DNA of 38,292 nt, taken from NCBI GenBank assembly GCA_001598975.1, contig BBXU01001460.1, positions 1 through 38,292 of the forward strand. The letters are read 5' to 3'. Positions 1-11,611 of this stretch are shown in pieces; the stretch's first letter is position 1; the number at the start of each line of letters is the position of its first letter. The stretch comes from Parachlorella kessleri (Eukaryota; Chlorophyta; Trebouxiophyceae; Chlorellales; Chlorellaceae). The notes beneath the pieces were generated by a model. The model saw only the letters and a program-made list of their open reading frames with translations. It was not told the origin of the DNA and did no database searches. A program made the position numbers and the translations under genes.

Positions 1-1768
1 GCCCGCAAACCAACCTGCAGAGAGGCGGGCTGCAGCGCTCGGGGGGGGTGCTGGGAGGCTCCTAGTTGGTGTTCGAGGGCACAAGCCCGCAGCACACTGC
101 AGCTGCATGGGAGGGACTCTGCTTGCCAGAACCTTGGGCAGAAGCAATTGCTAGGAAGCTTGTCAGCCGGGACACTGCACTCCCTGGCTAGTGCGCCCCT
201 TCTACCCCCCCCCCCCCACCACACACACCTCTCCCCACAGGCCTGCCCTGTTCATGCTCTCCAACACATCCGCCATGCACTGTACCCCTGGCTCGTAAGT
301 GTTTCATACATCCTCCTCTCCCATGCTGCATAGCATGACCAGCAACAAAAAGATTTTCGGGTGCCCTCAATGCTCACCTGGCAATGAGCATCATATACCA
401 TCCGTCCACCAACACTGTGAACGCATACACAAAGTTGCCCGCAGCATTGAGCAGGGCTCCAAGCAGCACCTATCAGCAGCAGAGTAGGGCAACATCATCT
501 GATACATCAATGGCCCACCGCAGATTCTGGTCAGCATGCGGTCATTTGCGTCTGAGCTTGCTGTGGCTGATTTCCTCAAGGTACAAGTGCTAGTAGAATC
601 CCACCCGACATGTGTCTAATAACAACACCACCCCTTGCAGTTGAGGTTCCCCTGGCCGTCGGCAGGACCAAAACTACTTCCGGCTAACGGGGATGAAACC
701 GGATTGCGAGAGAGCACAGGTCAAGCACTTGTGCTGCCAGCCAGGTAGAAGTCATAGTTTGGTCTTTGCTGTCCAGCATGGAGTGCATGCAAGCTCAGAG
801 GCTGACCTACCTGCCGCCTGAAAGTCGAAGTCCGGTCTGACCACAACCCGAAGGCTGGAGCCCACAAGGCTGAGGACAAGTCATAGCTGCACAGGTGGCC
901 ACACACATCAGCGGCAGGCCGTCAGTATCTTCCAGGAACAGAGGTGTAGATATGCAAGCACGTGTGGCGAACGGCTGCCAGCATGGCCACCACGCGCCAG
1001 AGGGCGATTGAGTGGCTCACTGCTTTTTGCTCACACTCACTGCCAGCCACAGGCAGGACTCGCCTCCCAAAGGTCAGCCCATAGAGGCTCTGCCTGCCCT
1101 GGACCAGGTAATACAGCGGCTGCAGGGCCATGAGTGACATGGAGAAGTCCACAGCGAGGGCAAAGCCCACAATGAGCAGCGCCCAGTAGCTCTTCTTCTT
1201 GGAGGCGGCATTGGCTGGGTCCAGGGGCACGCCTGGGCGGGCTGCTTTGGCCAACCTGCATGAAAGCCACTGGGGAGGCAGTGGCCTTGATGTGGCGGTG
1301 GTGGAACCACCAGAGGGTGGTGGAAGAACAAGAGAAGCACAACCCCAGGGCCGCACTGCTGGGACTAGAACCTGCAGTTGGCGTGCACTTCTGCTGGCCA
1401 AGGGTCCGGTGCAGGACCCCTGGCGCCCACAGGCAGCTGCTGGGATGGGAGGCCTTCACAAAGCCCTTTGCAGCAAGGGGTGCTTTGAGTGAGCTTATCA
1501 AGTGCAGGAGGGGTAGAGGGGACGGGTGGGGGAGGGGTTACCTACCCGTCAGGCGGGGACCCTTCCAAGTCAGTTTTGATGGCTGTATCACCCTCCGGCT
1601 GCTGTACGGGAGCTGCCGTGGGTTGTTGACGGTTCTGTAACTGCTTCCGTATTGCCTGCAAACACGAGTCCAAGGGGCGGCCACGTCATGCACCGCGTCC
1701 TGGCAGGTGCTAAAAGGTGCCCAGTGGAAATAACGTGGGATACAACTCACCTTATATGCGAAGAACAT
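1..1768 (-). CDS. MFSD8/CLN7-like MFS transporter, copy A (5' part, truncated by window edge)
   Basis: Probable multi-pass solute transporter of the major facilitator superfamily, likely in an endomembrane or vacuolar membrane by analogy with MFSD8. Exons I can place: 1751-1768, 1546-1655, 1064-1255, 811-886, 378-469 and 1-14 (continuing left). The 18-nt first exon encodes MFFAYK and ends at a GTGAGT donor. Exon 3 carries TM1 (YWALLIVGFALAV), exon 4 the loop-2 signature (FG-LWSDRTSTF, MFS motif A region), and exon 5 TM3 (NAAGNFVYAFTVLVD). Exon 6 starts RLVCG, matching the next exon of copy B. The exon 3/4 intron uses a GC donor (GAG|GCGAGT), which joins the frame through a split Ser codon. 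Frame is open throughout and most residues match copy B, so I see no sign of decay in the visible part. MFSD8-like is inferred from the TM1-TM4 pattern; another MFS family remains possible. Confidence 0.82.
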
Positions 1769-3217
1769 GGTGCAGGCGGGCCGTTAAGCAACGGGCAGTA
1801 GATATACAGCACAGTGCACGCTTGTTGATTATTCTCAATTGTTCTCTCAGCCCCGAGATCTGCTGGCAGAAGGAGCTGCAGCGCGCTGCCCAACATCGTG
1901 CCGTATCTTTCTTTTTGGTCCGGGTCAGCATACAGTACCGCATATCCAGTACCGTTGAGGCAGCATGACGCGCGATCGTATTCTTACCACCATGTCTTCC
2001 TGACTTACCTGTGTCAATATACCTCACTGCGTACATGGTAGCAGATAGTGCGGACTTGGATTCATGCTGACCAACGACAGGGCTGGCAGCAGCTTGTTCT
2101 TGTCCGTGTCACTCTAATAAGAGTCAGGACGCTGACCAAGGTCTTGCATCCGACTGTCTGCAAAGTGATCCTGCCGTTGCACCCACCTTGGAGACCTCCC
2201 AGCTTTGGCCTTGGAACGGCCCTGCAGAGAGTTTGTGGTCAGACACCTAGTCACCCTTGAGGTAGATTACGACAGGGAGGCTACAGCAGCCACTCTCAAG
2301 TCGCTGCATGTAGTTACCGCCACATGACTGACCGTTTGCAAGCTGGTCCTTCCAGGCACCGACCAATACTTGGCAACATCTGTAAAAGGTGTTCTTTGCA
2401 GCTGGAACTACACAGACACGAGCCGAGCTACAACCATACGATGGTCGGCCAGCATAACAGTTGACGAAAAGGAAATGGCTACCTAAGGGGAAGGCCCCCC
2501 TATGGGAGGGGTAGCCAACAAGAAGGTTCGGTTGAGCCTACGCTCGGGAGGACCCCGCTTGGCAAGGGAAGCAGGAAGCAGAGACAACTTCACTAAGGGG
2601 CACACACTCAACCCTTGGAGGGTCCCAACTGTAGTGTGGACCCATCAAAACCTTAAGCTGACAGGATGGCACGAAGAAAAGACCAAGATAGCAAGTTTAG
2701 CAAGAGCCAGTCCAGCGAGCAGTAGTGAGGGCGTAACAGGCCCAAGATATACGCTAAGGGTTATACACAAACACAAGCAAAAGGTTGCAGTCGAGGCAAG
2801 ATCAGTGCACAGTGTCACAGTATCAGGCGTCACGAAGATATGCTAAGATAACCTGACCATACCAAAAACCCAAAACATGCTCTGGTCTGCCTGCCATGGC
2901 CCTTGATCTAATGCACCGACTGAGTCATTCATTTGCCTGTCCGGGTCGTGGATTGCAAGCCCAACCTGTCACTCTATCATAGCCAAAGTCTTGCAAACAG
3001 CCCCTGGCATCCTCTCCACCAGGCTTGCTGTGCGCATGTCCCAGCCACGCTTGCCAAGCCAGGCCTCACGGTATCGAGAGCCACATACTGGGCCTGCCAA
3101 AGGGGACAATAGAGTTGTTGCAGCTGAGCCAGAAGTGCTGACCAGCACAGATGCGGTTGGGCTACTTACCATAGATGGCGTGCAGTGAAATGGGCCTTTC
3201 CTGAGCTGTGGTGCACC
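1769..3217. other. intergenic region between the two transporter copies
   Basis: This holds the upstream region of copy A and the 3' flank of copy B, both on the minus strand. Open frames here (for example 2502-2846 plus) match no family I know and lack exon-like boundaries. I see no clear TATA box, TGTAA poly(A) signal or mobile-element ends. Confidence 0.5.
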
Positions 3218-6200
3218 TCACTGGTTGGAGTAGCTCCAATGCCGGGCGATGACTACAAGCATGCCCAGAACCACTGCCAGCTGTAACCCTGCATGCACGG
3301 CAGCCATGAGTGAGCCTCAGTCTGGCACCCAATGGGCTGCTCGTGACCATAGAGGAGGGTAGGGCAGCAGTAGTTCGTCAACACCGTCACCGTCACTGTG
3401 CGGTGTGGACTGTCGAACAATAGTAACCTGGAGAGCAGGCAGCCTTGCACCAGGGCGTGGCCTGCAACTGATGAGCCGGGCAACAGCGATCGGCACCCAC
3501 GTGACAGGCGGCTGTGGTGCCGCTGCCACTCATTGCACGCTAGCGCACCGGGCAAGTCTTGGGGCCACCCACCTGCCATGATGGGATAGAAGACCAGGGC
3601 ATTGTACAAAATGCACCCCTCCACATAATACTCCGCCCCTGCACCAAAGGGAATATGTTGGTCTCCAGAATATGTGTTGACAAAGGGTTCCATCGATGAG
3701 AAAGACAATGGTGTGGTAGCAACGCCTTACAGGCCAGGCCCCAGGGACTTGGTTGCCACCATGTGGGTTGGGCTCCTCCAATCCATGAGAACATATCGCT
3801 GGCAGAACCACACCCGGACCGCAGAGCCACTAAGGGCAAGGCAAGGCAGGGGCTTGCCTAGGATGATGCACTGCTCGTCTGCTGGGCCGGTGCAGGTGTT
3901 ATAGTCCTGGCTGAACTGGGTGCACACGTGGACGCTGCCTGCAGCGGAAAGGGAAGAATGGGAGCATGCTGAAATAGAAACACTTGCTTCCCACGAGCGA
4001 CTCTTGGGGCTGCCGTGAGCGGCCAGAAGCGGTGGGCACATGCACCGACCATGCAGGCCTGGGAGGACCAGATAGTAGCACCAGTGCAACACTGGCAGAA
4101 CCAAGGGCAACCCAGGATCCTGCAGGCCAGGTGCTGAACAAGCGCATCTTCAAATAGGACAAGCGCTAGGCAAATACAAGCAGCACATGCAGGGACGAGT
4201 GGCTTCCAGGCTCACCGTTGGGTGTTGCCAAGCGTGTGACGGCACCGATGACCAGCGGCCCAGCAAACCTTCCTGCCGACTGGGCCATGTAGAAGGCGCT
4301 CAGCCAGGAGCTCACTCTGTCTTGTACTACGTCCTGCGCTGAGGGTAAGATGGTGCTTAACACTACTTAGCCGGGCTTGCTGGACCGCCTTGGGCTGACC
4401 GCTGGGAATGCAGTACGCACAAGTACTCCAGAGGCTAACAGGGGTATTTGTGCACCATAGAAGATGGCGCCCAGAAGCAGGGCCTAACGAACCATTAGTT
4501 GCCTGTGCACGCAACATGTGCACTGCCTTGTTAGTCACCACTACAGGAACAGCCACTTCTCGCTGGTTTGATACTGCAGCCAGGGAGGCCTCTGACTTTG
4601 CCACGCCCAGGCGGTCACTTGAGTTGGAGCAGTGAGCTCACGGCCCCACTGCCCAATAGCTCTGCCAAGCACTACATATCAGGGCCTGCACACCCACCCA
4701 CCTGGTATTGCGTGACCTTCTTGCTCATCCACGTCTCCATGGTGGTCAGGGAGATGACACCTGTGCAGGTCACCATGGCCAGCATTGGCTGCATTCCATG
4801 CACTGCCGGCGGAACAGGCCCTTGAATGGGTCCCAGCGCTGCCCAAGCGATAAGGTTCACGCCACATGGGGCAGTGGAAAGCAGCGCCGCAGCAACACCT
4901 CGCTGTCAGCTCCCACAGGCTTAAGCGCTGTACTACTGCTGGTGTGAGGTATGCCTGAAAAGGGGAAATAAGTCGAAAGCTCCCTTACCTGCAAAGCCCA
5001 TGATCCCGGAGGCAGCATAATAGAGCGCCGGCGGGGGTACCCAGTCCTTGCCCTTGTATGGGATGGTCAGCATCCAGACCACAAAGATCAGCCACGCGCT
5101 CACCAGCACCAGCACCTGACATGAGCACAGGCGGATGAGCCAACTCACGCACTGTCGCACAGGCTGCCAGAGATGTAAACGACCACCATGTGGGTAGGGG
5201 CAGCAAGCCTTCTAGGATACGGAGGTTCCCAAGGCATGGGTGCAGCCACCAATGCCCGGCAGATGGTGGCAGCACTGCTACCATACTGCACAGTGGCTGC
5301 ATAGAAGGTCAACCATGGCAGCTCCTTTCAGTGGACAGGCTCCCAGAGTTCTGGCTCAAGGGCAGCTGCAAACCATTAAATGCCTCGCTCGATCTGTCCT
5401 ACCCGCTCGTCAGCAATCTTGGGGAAGTTCTTGATGGCGCGGCGGTAGGCGACCGCAGCCACCATCGCGCCAATGCCCACGGCGATGAAGGTCTTCCAGT
5501 TCTCAGTTTGGCTGGTCACTTGGTGGTACTGCCCCGCAAAGAGGCCAAACAGATTGCTGTAGAAGGCCATGGCTGCAGACAGCCAGGCAGGCAAGCAAAG
5601 TGTATTGTACTGAATGGGCAAAGCTTTGGTGGACCAGCTGACATGGCTCGGAGGGCAGCGGTGGACCACAGCTGGACGCCACCAACTGCTTCATGAGCAG
5701 AAACCACGCCAGGAGCCAGAACGACCCACCAGAGAAGACTGTAAGGAAGGAGAGGGTCAGCCAGCTGGCGGTGAGCCGCTTGAACCTGGCCTCGCGCTCG
5801 GGTGTGCTCTGAAGGACTGCCTCTGGGTGCTCTTCATGCTGCAGACACCAGCCGCATCATATTTCGAAACGGTGGGTTGCACATTACGTTTGCAGGGCCA
5901 AGGGCAAGAGCCCATCTGCGCCATGCAACTGTACAGCATTACACGGTGCTGCAGGATGGAGGGCAAGCTTGTCAAGCAGGATATTGGAGCATGAGCGCCA
6001 CTCAACTGGACCTTTGCTGATTCAGCTGCCCTTGGTGCATCACATGCCAAGCAGGCAAGTCCGCACAACTAGCAAATGGCCGATCCCAACCACTGGTGCA
6101 CCTAGGGTGTCTAAGCATAAGAGTATGGAAGCTCACATGGATGAGGTGCTCATTCTCCTCAGTCGGATCACTGAACCACCACCATATTAGGGGCAAGAGC

Positions 6201-8957
6201 ACCAACACGACAAACCCAGCCACCCAACCTGCAGCACATGGCAGCTTGTCGGCTCCTTAGCCAGTATGGTGTGAAGTGGCAACACAGTGCCCAAGACACA
6301 CATAATACTATAGGAACACATGTCACAGTGCAGTAGTTTGGCGGGCATACTACCAGTCGTGGAGAGCCAGCCCCTCATCAACTGCGTAGCTCATCTTTGG
6401 GAGCAACCAACTGGTTCAGCAACCAGGCAAGCCTAAAGCATACCTTGCGTTAAGCCCAGTCACTTCACAGCTACCGATTCCGCAATTCAAACTGCTTGCC
6501 TCCAATGACCAAGGGGACCGACCCACCTGGCACTGTGTACCAGTTGAACAGCTTCCGCCCGGTTGAGGAGTCATTGCTTACATCAGGCAGCGCGATGAAC
6601 AAGTACCTGCACACGTTGATGCCAAAACCTGCCTGACTTCTGGGGACGAGATGTACAAGGAAGCGTGGAGGTAGCCTACCGTCACCGCTGCCGCCAGCTG
6701 TCCTGAAACCTCCCCTCTCCCTGTTCATATCCTGGGGGCCCTGGTGCATGCACACCTGTACCAATGCCGTTCTAAGTCCCCAGGCTTGGAGAGCTTCTAC
6801 CTTTCTATTGGCAAGGATGGTGGCAAGGACGCACACAGCAGCCGGGCTTACCCAACAAAGGGCCCAACCATGCGCGCCACGTTCTGGACGATCCTGTACC
6901 GCCCCAGCTTGAGCTGCCGCTCCTCCAGCGTGGTGGTCTTGGTCAGGTACGACCCACCCAGGCCCAGCGTGGCAGCGCCGATGCCAGCAACCAACCTGCA
7001 AAATGGGTAGGGCCCACAGAGACGTTGCATAGACGCACTGGCTGCTGTCTCGGGTGCCCTTGCCAACTGGACCCTTGTCTCCCTCCTCACAGGACCCTCC
7101 TGGCTGGCCGGCACCTACCCAACCTGCTGGCTGCATAGGGACGGCCCCTGCTCCCCACGACATGCTACAGCTGAGCTAAGGTTGAGCTCTCCGCTGGGGA
7201 TGGTGAACCTCTCAGCCTCTTCTTCCAGACTGTCACACCACGGCCACTGTGCAACTGTGGGTTGCCTGCTGCAGCATACTCACCTGGCTATGAGCATCAT
7301 CCACCAGTCATCTACCAGGACAGTGAAGGCGTACACAAAGTTGCCTGCCGCATTCAAGGCCGCACCCGTGAGCACCTACAAAGGTGACAGACGGGGAGAC
7401 AAATTAGAGTGGCATGCCACCGCAAGACCCATGCATCCTCAGGCTGTGTGCACTCAGGGAACCTGTCTGCAGATATGTAGCCAACAAGTACCAGTAGTAC
7501 GACACGACTAGTTTGGATAAGTACAGGTCTTATGCACATGCAGTCATGCAGGCCTCAAAGGGTGGCCCTTACGCACAAGCCAGGTGTAACCAACTCCCGG
7601 AGCCCCCGGTGCATGCTCTCGTGGTCCCCCTGGGTGAGGAGTCACTTTGGGCGCCTGATTACCTGCTGCTTGAAGGTGGAAGTGTGGTCTGACCACCAAC
7701 CGAAGACTGGGGCCCACAATGCGGCACTCAAATCGTAACTGCACACAGTCAGACATAGACAAACCGCTTTTCGAACCCTGCTAGGGCACCTGGCCAGCAC
7801 GGCTGGACCCGCCAAGGATGTGAAGTGTTGGGAAGTCACAGCAGTAAATAGCACTTTAAAGAAAGCCTGCCTTGTCAAACTGCCGGCTTGCCTGCCAAAG
7901 GTGAAGCCGTAGAGGCTTTCCCTGCCCTGGACGAGGTACCTGCAAGCCATGCAGGCCTTGCTTGAGACCAGCTCCCTAGGTAAGCACAGGCGGTGTAGTC
8001 AGCACAAATGCTAGCTCGCCGCTCAGGAAGCGGGCAAAGCAGCAGCTTCCTGCATGCTGGCATATCCAGAGCTACACTTGCCAGCATGATACAGTAGCTG
8101 TGCGTCTGGTTCTCCTGACGGCATCGCCACGAGTGCCAGATAGTACCCCCGGGGGGTACGATGCAGGGGCAATGCAAACTCACAGGCGGGCACATATCTG
8201 CCAACAGATGCATGTTGGGGATGTGAAACCGCAGATGCAGGGGGACTAGCATGGGTGTTGAGAGTTCGCCTAACCCATACCCTACTGGGCTGCCACGCAC
8301 CAAAGAGGCTGGATGCTCATCAGTGACATGGAGTAATCCACGGCCAGCGCAAACCCCACAATGAGCAGCGCCCAGTAGCTTTTCCTTTTGGAGGCGGCAT
8401 TGGCTGGGTCCAGGGGTACACCCAGGCGGGCTGCTTTGGTGAGCCTGCAAGCAGTCAGTCGTGTACTGCTTGCTACAGGTAGGTCGGACCGGGTCCGAGG
8501 GTATACTCGGAATGGTAGCTCAGGTCCCTAAGCTAGACGCCAGCGTGCAACTGTGTGGCAGCGGAATCTCGAAATGCTGCTTTTGCACCGTCTCTTTCCC
8601 GGTTTTATAAGCATCCCTATAACGTTCACTCAGCTGCTGTTGTGGACTAGATTCCAAGCCGGGTCCTGCTCACCCTAAGGCTATATATGCTGGCTTGCGT
8701 CCGAGGTGTAGGAAACCTACCCATCAACTGCGCCCTCCAAGTCAGGCTTGGTGCCCTCGTCTGGGTCAATGCTCAGTTGTTGTTTTCCTTGTTGTGCAGG
8801 GTCTACTCTGGCACGTTGCCGGTCTTGGATTTGCTTCCGAATAAACTGCAGCAAGACGGCGCCCAGGGCCCGCGTCATAACAGGGAGCGCCAGAGGCCTG
8901 CCGAACAAACGCAGGAACACACGTCATCTAGGCACTTACTTTGTACAAGAAGAACAT
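3218..8957 (-). CDS. MFSD8/CLN7-like MFS transporter, copy B (complete, 17 exons, about 614 aa)
   Basis: Predicted 12-TM major facilitator transporter, tandem paralogue of copy A. Exons: 8940-8957, 8721-8845, 8301-8444, 7892-7939, 7663-7738, 7284-7375, 6852-6995, 6527-6606, 6137-6228, 5730-5838, 5403-5572, 4989-5115, 4702-4898, 4216-4333, 3858-3938, 3573-3725, 3218-3288; the sum is 1845 nt with every junction in phase. The start exon encodes MFFLYK. Exon 5 has the motif-A-like FGWWSDHTSTF. Exons 6-7 have a pattern like the MFSD8 TM3-TM5 region (AAGNFVYAF, MLIARLVAGIGAA, TTTLEERQ). TM7 follows a charged loop (residues about 274-300). A Cys-containing loop (VCTQFSQDYNTCTGP) precedes TM12, and the protein ends VVIARHWSYSNQ. 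Introns after exons 4 and 15 use GC donors (CAG|GCAAGC, TAG|GCAAGC). The 13th exon's acceptor (GCGAG) and the 15/16 junction are the weakest calls. The substrate is unknown. Confidence 0.85.
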
Positions 8958-9330
8958 GATGTGGGGTTCGTCAGCCCAGCAGTTGAGACAACAGTCAGCC
9001 GACCGGGAAGAAATTGAAAGAGGAAATAACACAACTTTTCGTTTTTTCTATCTGATGCTTTATAGCAGACACTTGCAGCGCGTAGCCTACATGATCATGC
9101 CTGCCAGTGGATTACCAGCAGTGCTAGTAGGGGGGTCCGCGTTGTCTAGCTTCCCGATTCCCGTGCCAGATCCAGATGCAGCTGCACTGGGCTACACTTG
9201 ACCAGAGGTACATCTTGGTACTGACGGAACGAAGGAAATCCTTGGTTCGCTTTCCTGCCTTTGTCGTGGTTGCAAAATCCGCCTAGTTAGGTTGGCTGCC
9301 TGCAACCCGATCAGTTGCGTATTCATCATT
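8958..9330. promoter_or_regulatory. divergent promoter region of transporter copy B and the pterin dehydratase gene
   Basis: About 370 bp separate the ATG of the minus-strand transporter (8957) from the ATG of the plus-strand dehydratase (9331). The stretch is visibly more AT-rich around 9004-9066 than its surroundings. No other gene is seen in it, so both promoters presumably lie here; that is inference from the geometry. Confidence 0.55.
9059..9064 (-). promoter_or_regulatory. TATA-box-like hexamer upstream of transporter copy B
   Basis: The minus strand reads TATAAA within GCTATAAAGC, about 100 nt upstream of the ATG at 8957. The distance suits a core promoter with a short 5' leader. It is a single motif match without transcript support. 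Confidence 0.35.
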
Positions 9331-10450
9331 ATGGTTGGCAGGGTCCTGAATCTACCGATTGCCCAGTTGAGGACTGGCAACCTGGAGGCCAGGGTGACAA
9401 GGAGGAGAGTACTGATGCGATCTTCTGAGCCCGCCTCTCAGCTTGTGACCAAGCGATGCGTCCCCTGTGAGGTGCGCTTCGGCATGTCTGACAGCCTGGC
9501 TACTCCTTACCACTGGTTGCAATCCCCTCTTGACACTCTATACCCCAATCCAGGGTTTGCAAAAGGCAGCTCCAAAGGCCCCTATATGTGGGTGCCACTT
9601 CTGACAGGGACCAGGTGGGTAGCATAGCTTCACTGGCTGTCTCACCTGTGGGCCTGGGTGCAGGCTGACGACAGGGCGCTAGGGTACATGGGTTTGTGTG
9701 ATGCTATGACCAAGGCACAGGCAGAGGACTACCTCAGAGAGGTACGTTGGTGTGTCTCACTCACGCGTCGCGGCTGGTCGCTAAATATCTTCCAGCAGAG
9801 CGGAAAGTTCGTTGCTTGACGCTGCGCCCTTGGGCCATCTTTGGGAGGCCCCACAAATTACGGCTTTGTCCGTGAGAAAAGAATTATGCGAGCCTCGCTC
9901 CACACGTACTTGCACTTTGCTCCTGTGCAGTTGGACTCGTGGAGCATCAGTGAAAATGCTGAGGGGCACCTGCTGATCAGTCGGGAGTGGCGGGCAAAGA
10001 GCTTTGTCAAGGCACTGGAGTTGTGTGACAGAATAGCGGAGGTTGCAGAGGAACAAGGGCACCACCCAGACCTCCATATCACAGGTGGGGCAGTGCATGC
10101 TTACTGGCACTTGCTCCTCTTTTAATAGCGAGCAAGGGACGCTGTGCTCTGCAGCGATTTACTGGCGGTTGTAGACATGGAGATTGCAGGCAAGTGTGTG
10201 TACAATGCCTTGCTTCAGTTGCCATCAGTGCTGCTAACGATGACTGAGGTGTATATTGGTGCCTTAAGCGCTTCCCCAGAGCAACCCATCCTGGCTTTGT
10301 GTTGCAGGCTGGAACCGGCTGCGGGTTGACCTTACGACTCATGCGCGCGATGGTCTCACCGAGAATGACTTCATTGTGGCAGCCAAGCTTGATGCTATTC
10401 CCAAGGAGGACTTGTTGCGCAAGAGGAAGAAGGCAACGCCTGATGCCTAG
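9331..10450 (+). CDS. pterin-4a-carbinolamine dehydratase (PCD/DCoH), plastid-type
   Basis: Dehydrates 4a-hydroxytetrahydropterin in pterin recycling (EC 4.2.1.96). Four exons: 9331-9471, 9664-9741, 9931-10084 and 10308-10450, giving about 171 aa. The catalytic signature is complete: E-x3-H-H-P (EEQGHHPDLHIT), then G-W, nine residues, the TH of LTTHARDGLTEND, and the closing Asp. The exon 3/4 junction completes HIT-G-WNRLR through a split Gly codon. The N-terminal part contains CVPCE, as in plant and algal plastid-type enzymes, preceded by a basic stretch rich in Arg that could be a transit peptide. The tail is Lys/Arg-rich (LLRKRKKATPDA). ATG 9331 is the first in-frame ATG; an internal Met (MRSSEP, 9415) is the alternative start. 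It is divergent from transporter copy B. Family assignment is firm; plastid targeting is inferred. Confidence 0.95.
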
Positions 10451-11611
10451 AGGCTAGTTTCCCTGGCTGTATGCATAGTAAACTCAACTGTATAGGTTTT
10501 CACCAAGCATCACAGGTGCGAGGGATCAGTGTGAGCACAAAGGCCAGTTGTGCACTGGTCAGGTGAGGAGCGCATATAGGAAAGTACCTCGCCTGCTTCC
10601 TACTAGATACTGGCGTTCACGGATGAACAGGTTATAGTATCTGACTGTTCAGTTGCTGTAGATATGTGTGTCTTTGGCTTTGCCACTATATTACACGTAT
10701 ATGCTCATCAGCCCGCAGAGGAGATCAGCCAGGAGGCTGCGGAGGAGCACTTTGAAGTCTTTGCAGGTCAGGATTCATCTAAACGGAAATGCAGATTGTG
10801 CTGCAAAGCCGGGAGCGCATACCCATGTTGGCCTCTGAACTCTCGAGGGCTTTCTGGGGGTGTTGCCCAGCAAGGCCCAGTGGGCGGAAGTATTGCAGTA
10901 TACTGGTGGAGCACTGCCCATGGGCTGCCTCCCAGTCAGGTGGACGGCTGCGTGAAACAGTCGTTGGAGAGCACAGCAGTAGCTGGGAGTTTGGAGACTG
11001 GGTAGAGTATGTCAGCTGGCCTGGTGGTGCTCTCCAACGCCTTTGCCACCAGTCTGCCGTCTGGCTGCTAGGCAGCCCAAGGCTCTTCCTGCCTGCTGCT
11101 AGCAACCTCCCCACCGGGCGCTGCTGGGTAGTAGCGTTGCGGCTGGAGCCTACGGCGAGGTGCACACATGGTAAACAAAGGCAGCAATAGCAAGGCTTGC
11201 TGTGACCCTTCCTACATGCCTTGTGCACACAAATTCGCAGGAAGAGGGGCTGTGTACCCCCCACAGGAGGGAGGTAGGAAGCCTTTACATGCTCCAGGGG
11301 TGCCTTGGCCACAAACCTGCCCCTGCCGGGCTGGGGGTGTACAGGTAGTCAAGGCCCAGGAGACGTCCTCGGCCACAATGGTGGTTACAGGACGTCACCA
11401 GGATTGTCTGTGTTAGCACAGCGGGAAGAAGCCTCGATGCAGGGGCCCAATGTGTTCTGACTCGGCAAAGCATCACGCTCCTGCTGTGCAGCTTCACCTG
11501 CAACTCCCCACGGGATCCCTGCTGCTCATAAGAGCCCGGCCTCTACCACGCAAACCCTATAGCTAACCTTCTGTTGCCCTCCTCGAACCTAGATCAGGGA
11601 GCAGAATAGCA
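10451..11611. other. stretch between the dehydratase gene and the secreted-protein candidate
   Basis: It contains the 3' flank of the dehydratase gene and the upstream region of the next candidate. Open frames such as 10664-11005 and 10789-11190 (plus) have no recognisable domain. A short segment near 10710-10765 (PAEEISQEAAEEHFEVF) ends at a possible donor and could be a stray exon, but I cannot connect it to anything in frame. Confidence 0.4.

Noticed and set aside
2502..2846. 114-aa plus-strand open frame between the two transporters
   Set aside because: It has no family resemblance, repeat structure or start context; I could not support it as a gene.
10779..11312. 177-aa minus-strand open frame after the dehydratase gene
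   Set aside because: It starts at a GTG codon, has no recognisable domain and no exon-like boundaries; most likely a chance frame in GC-rich DNA.
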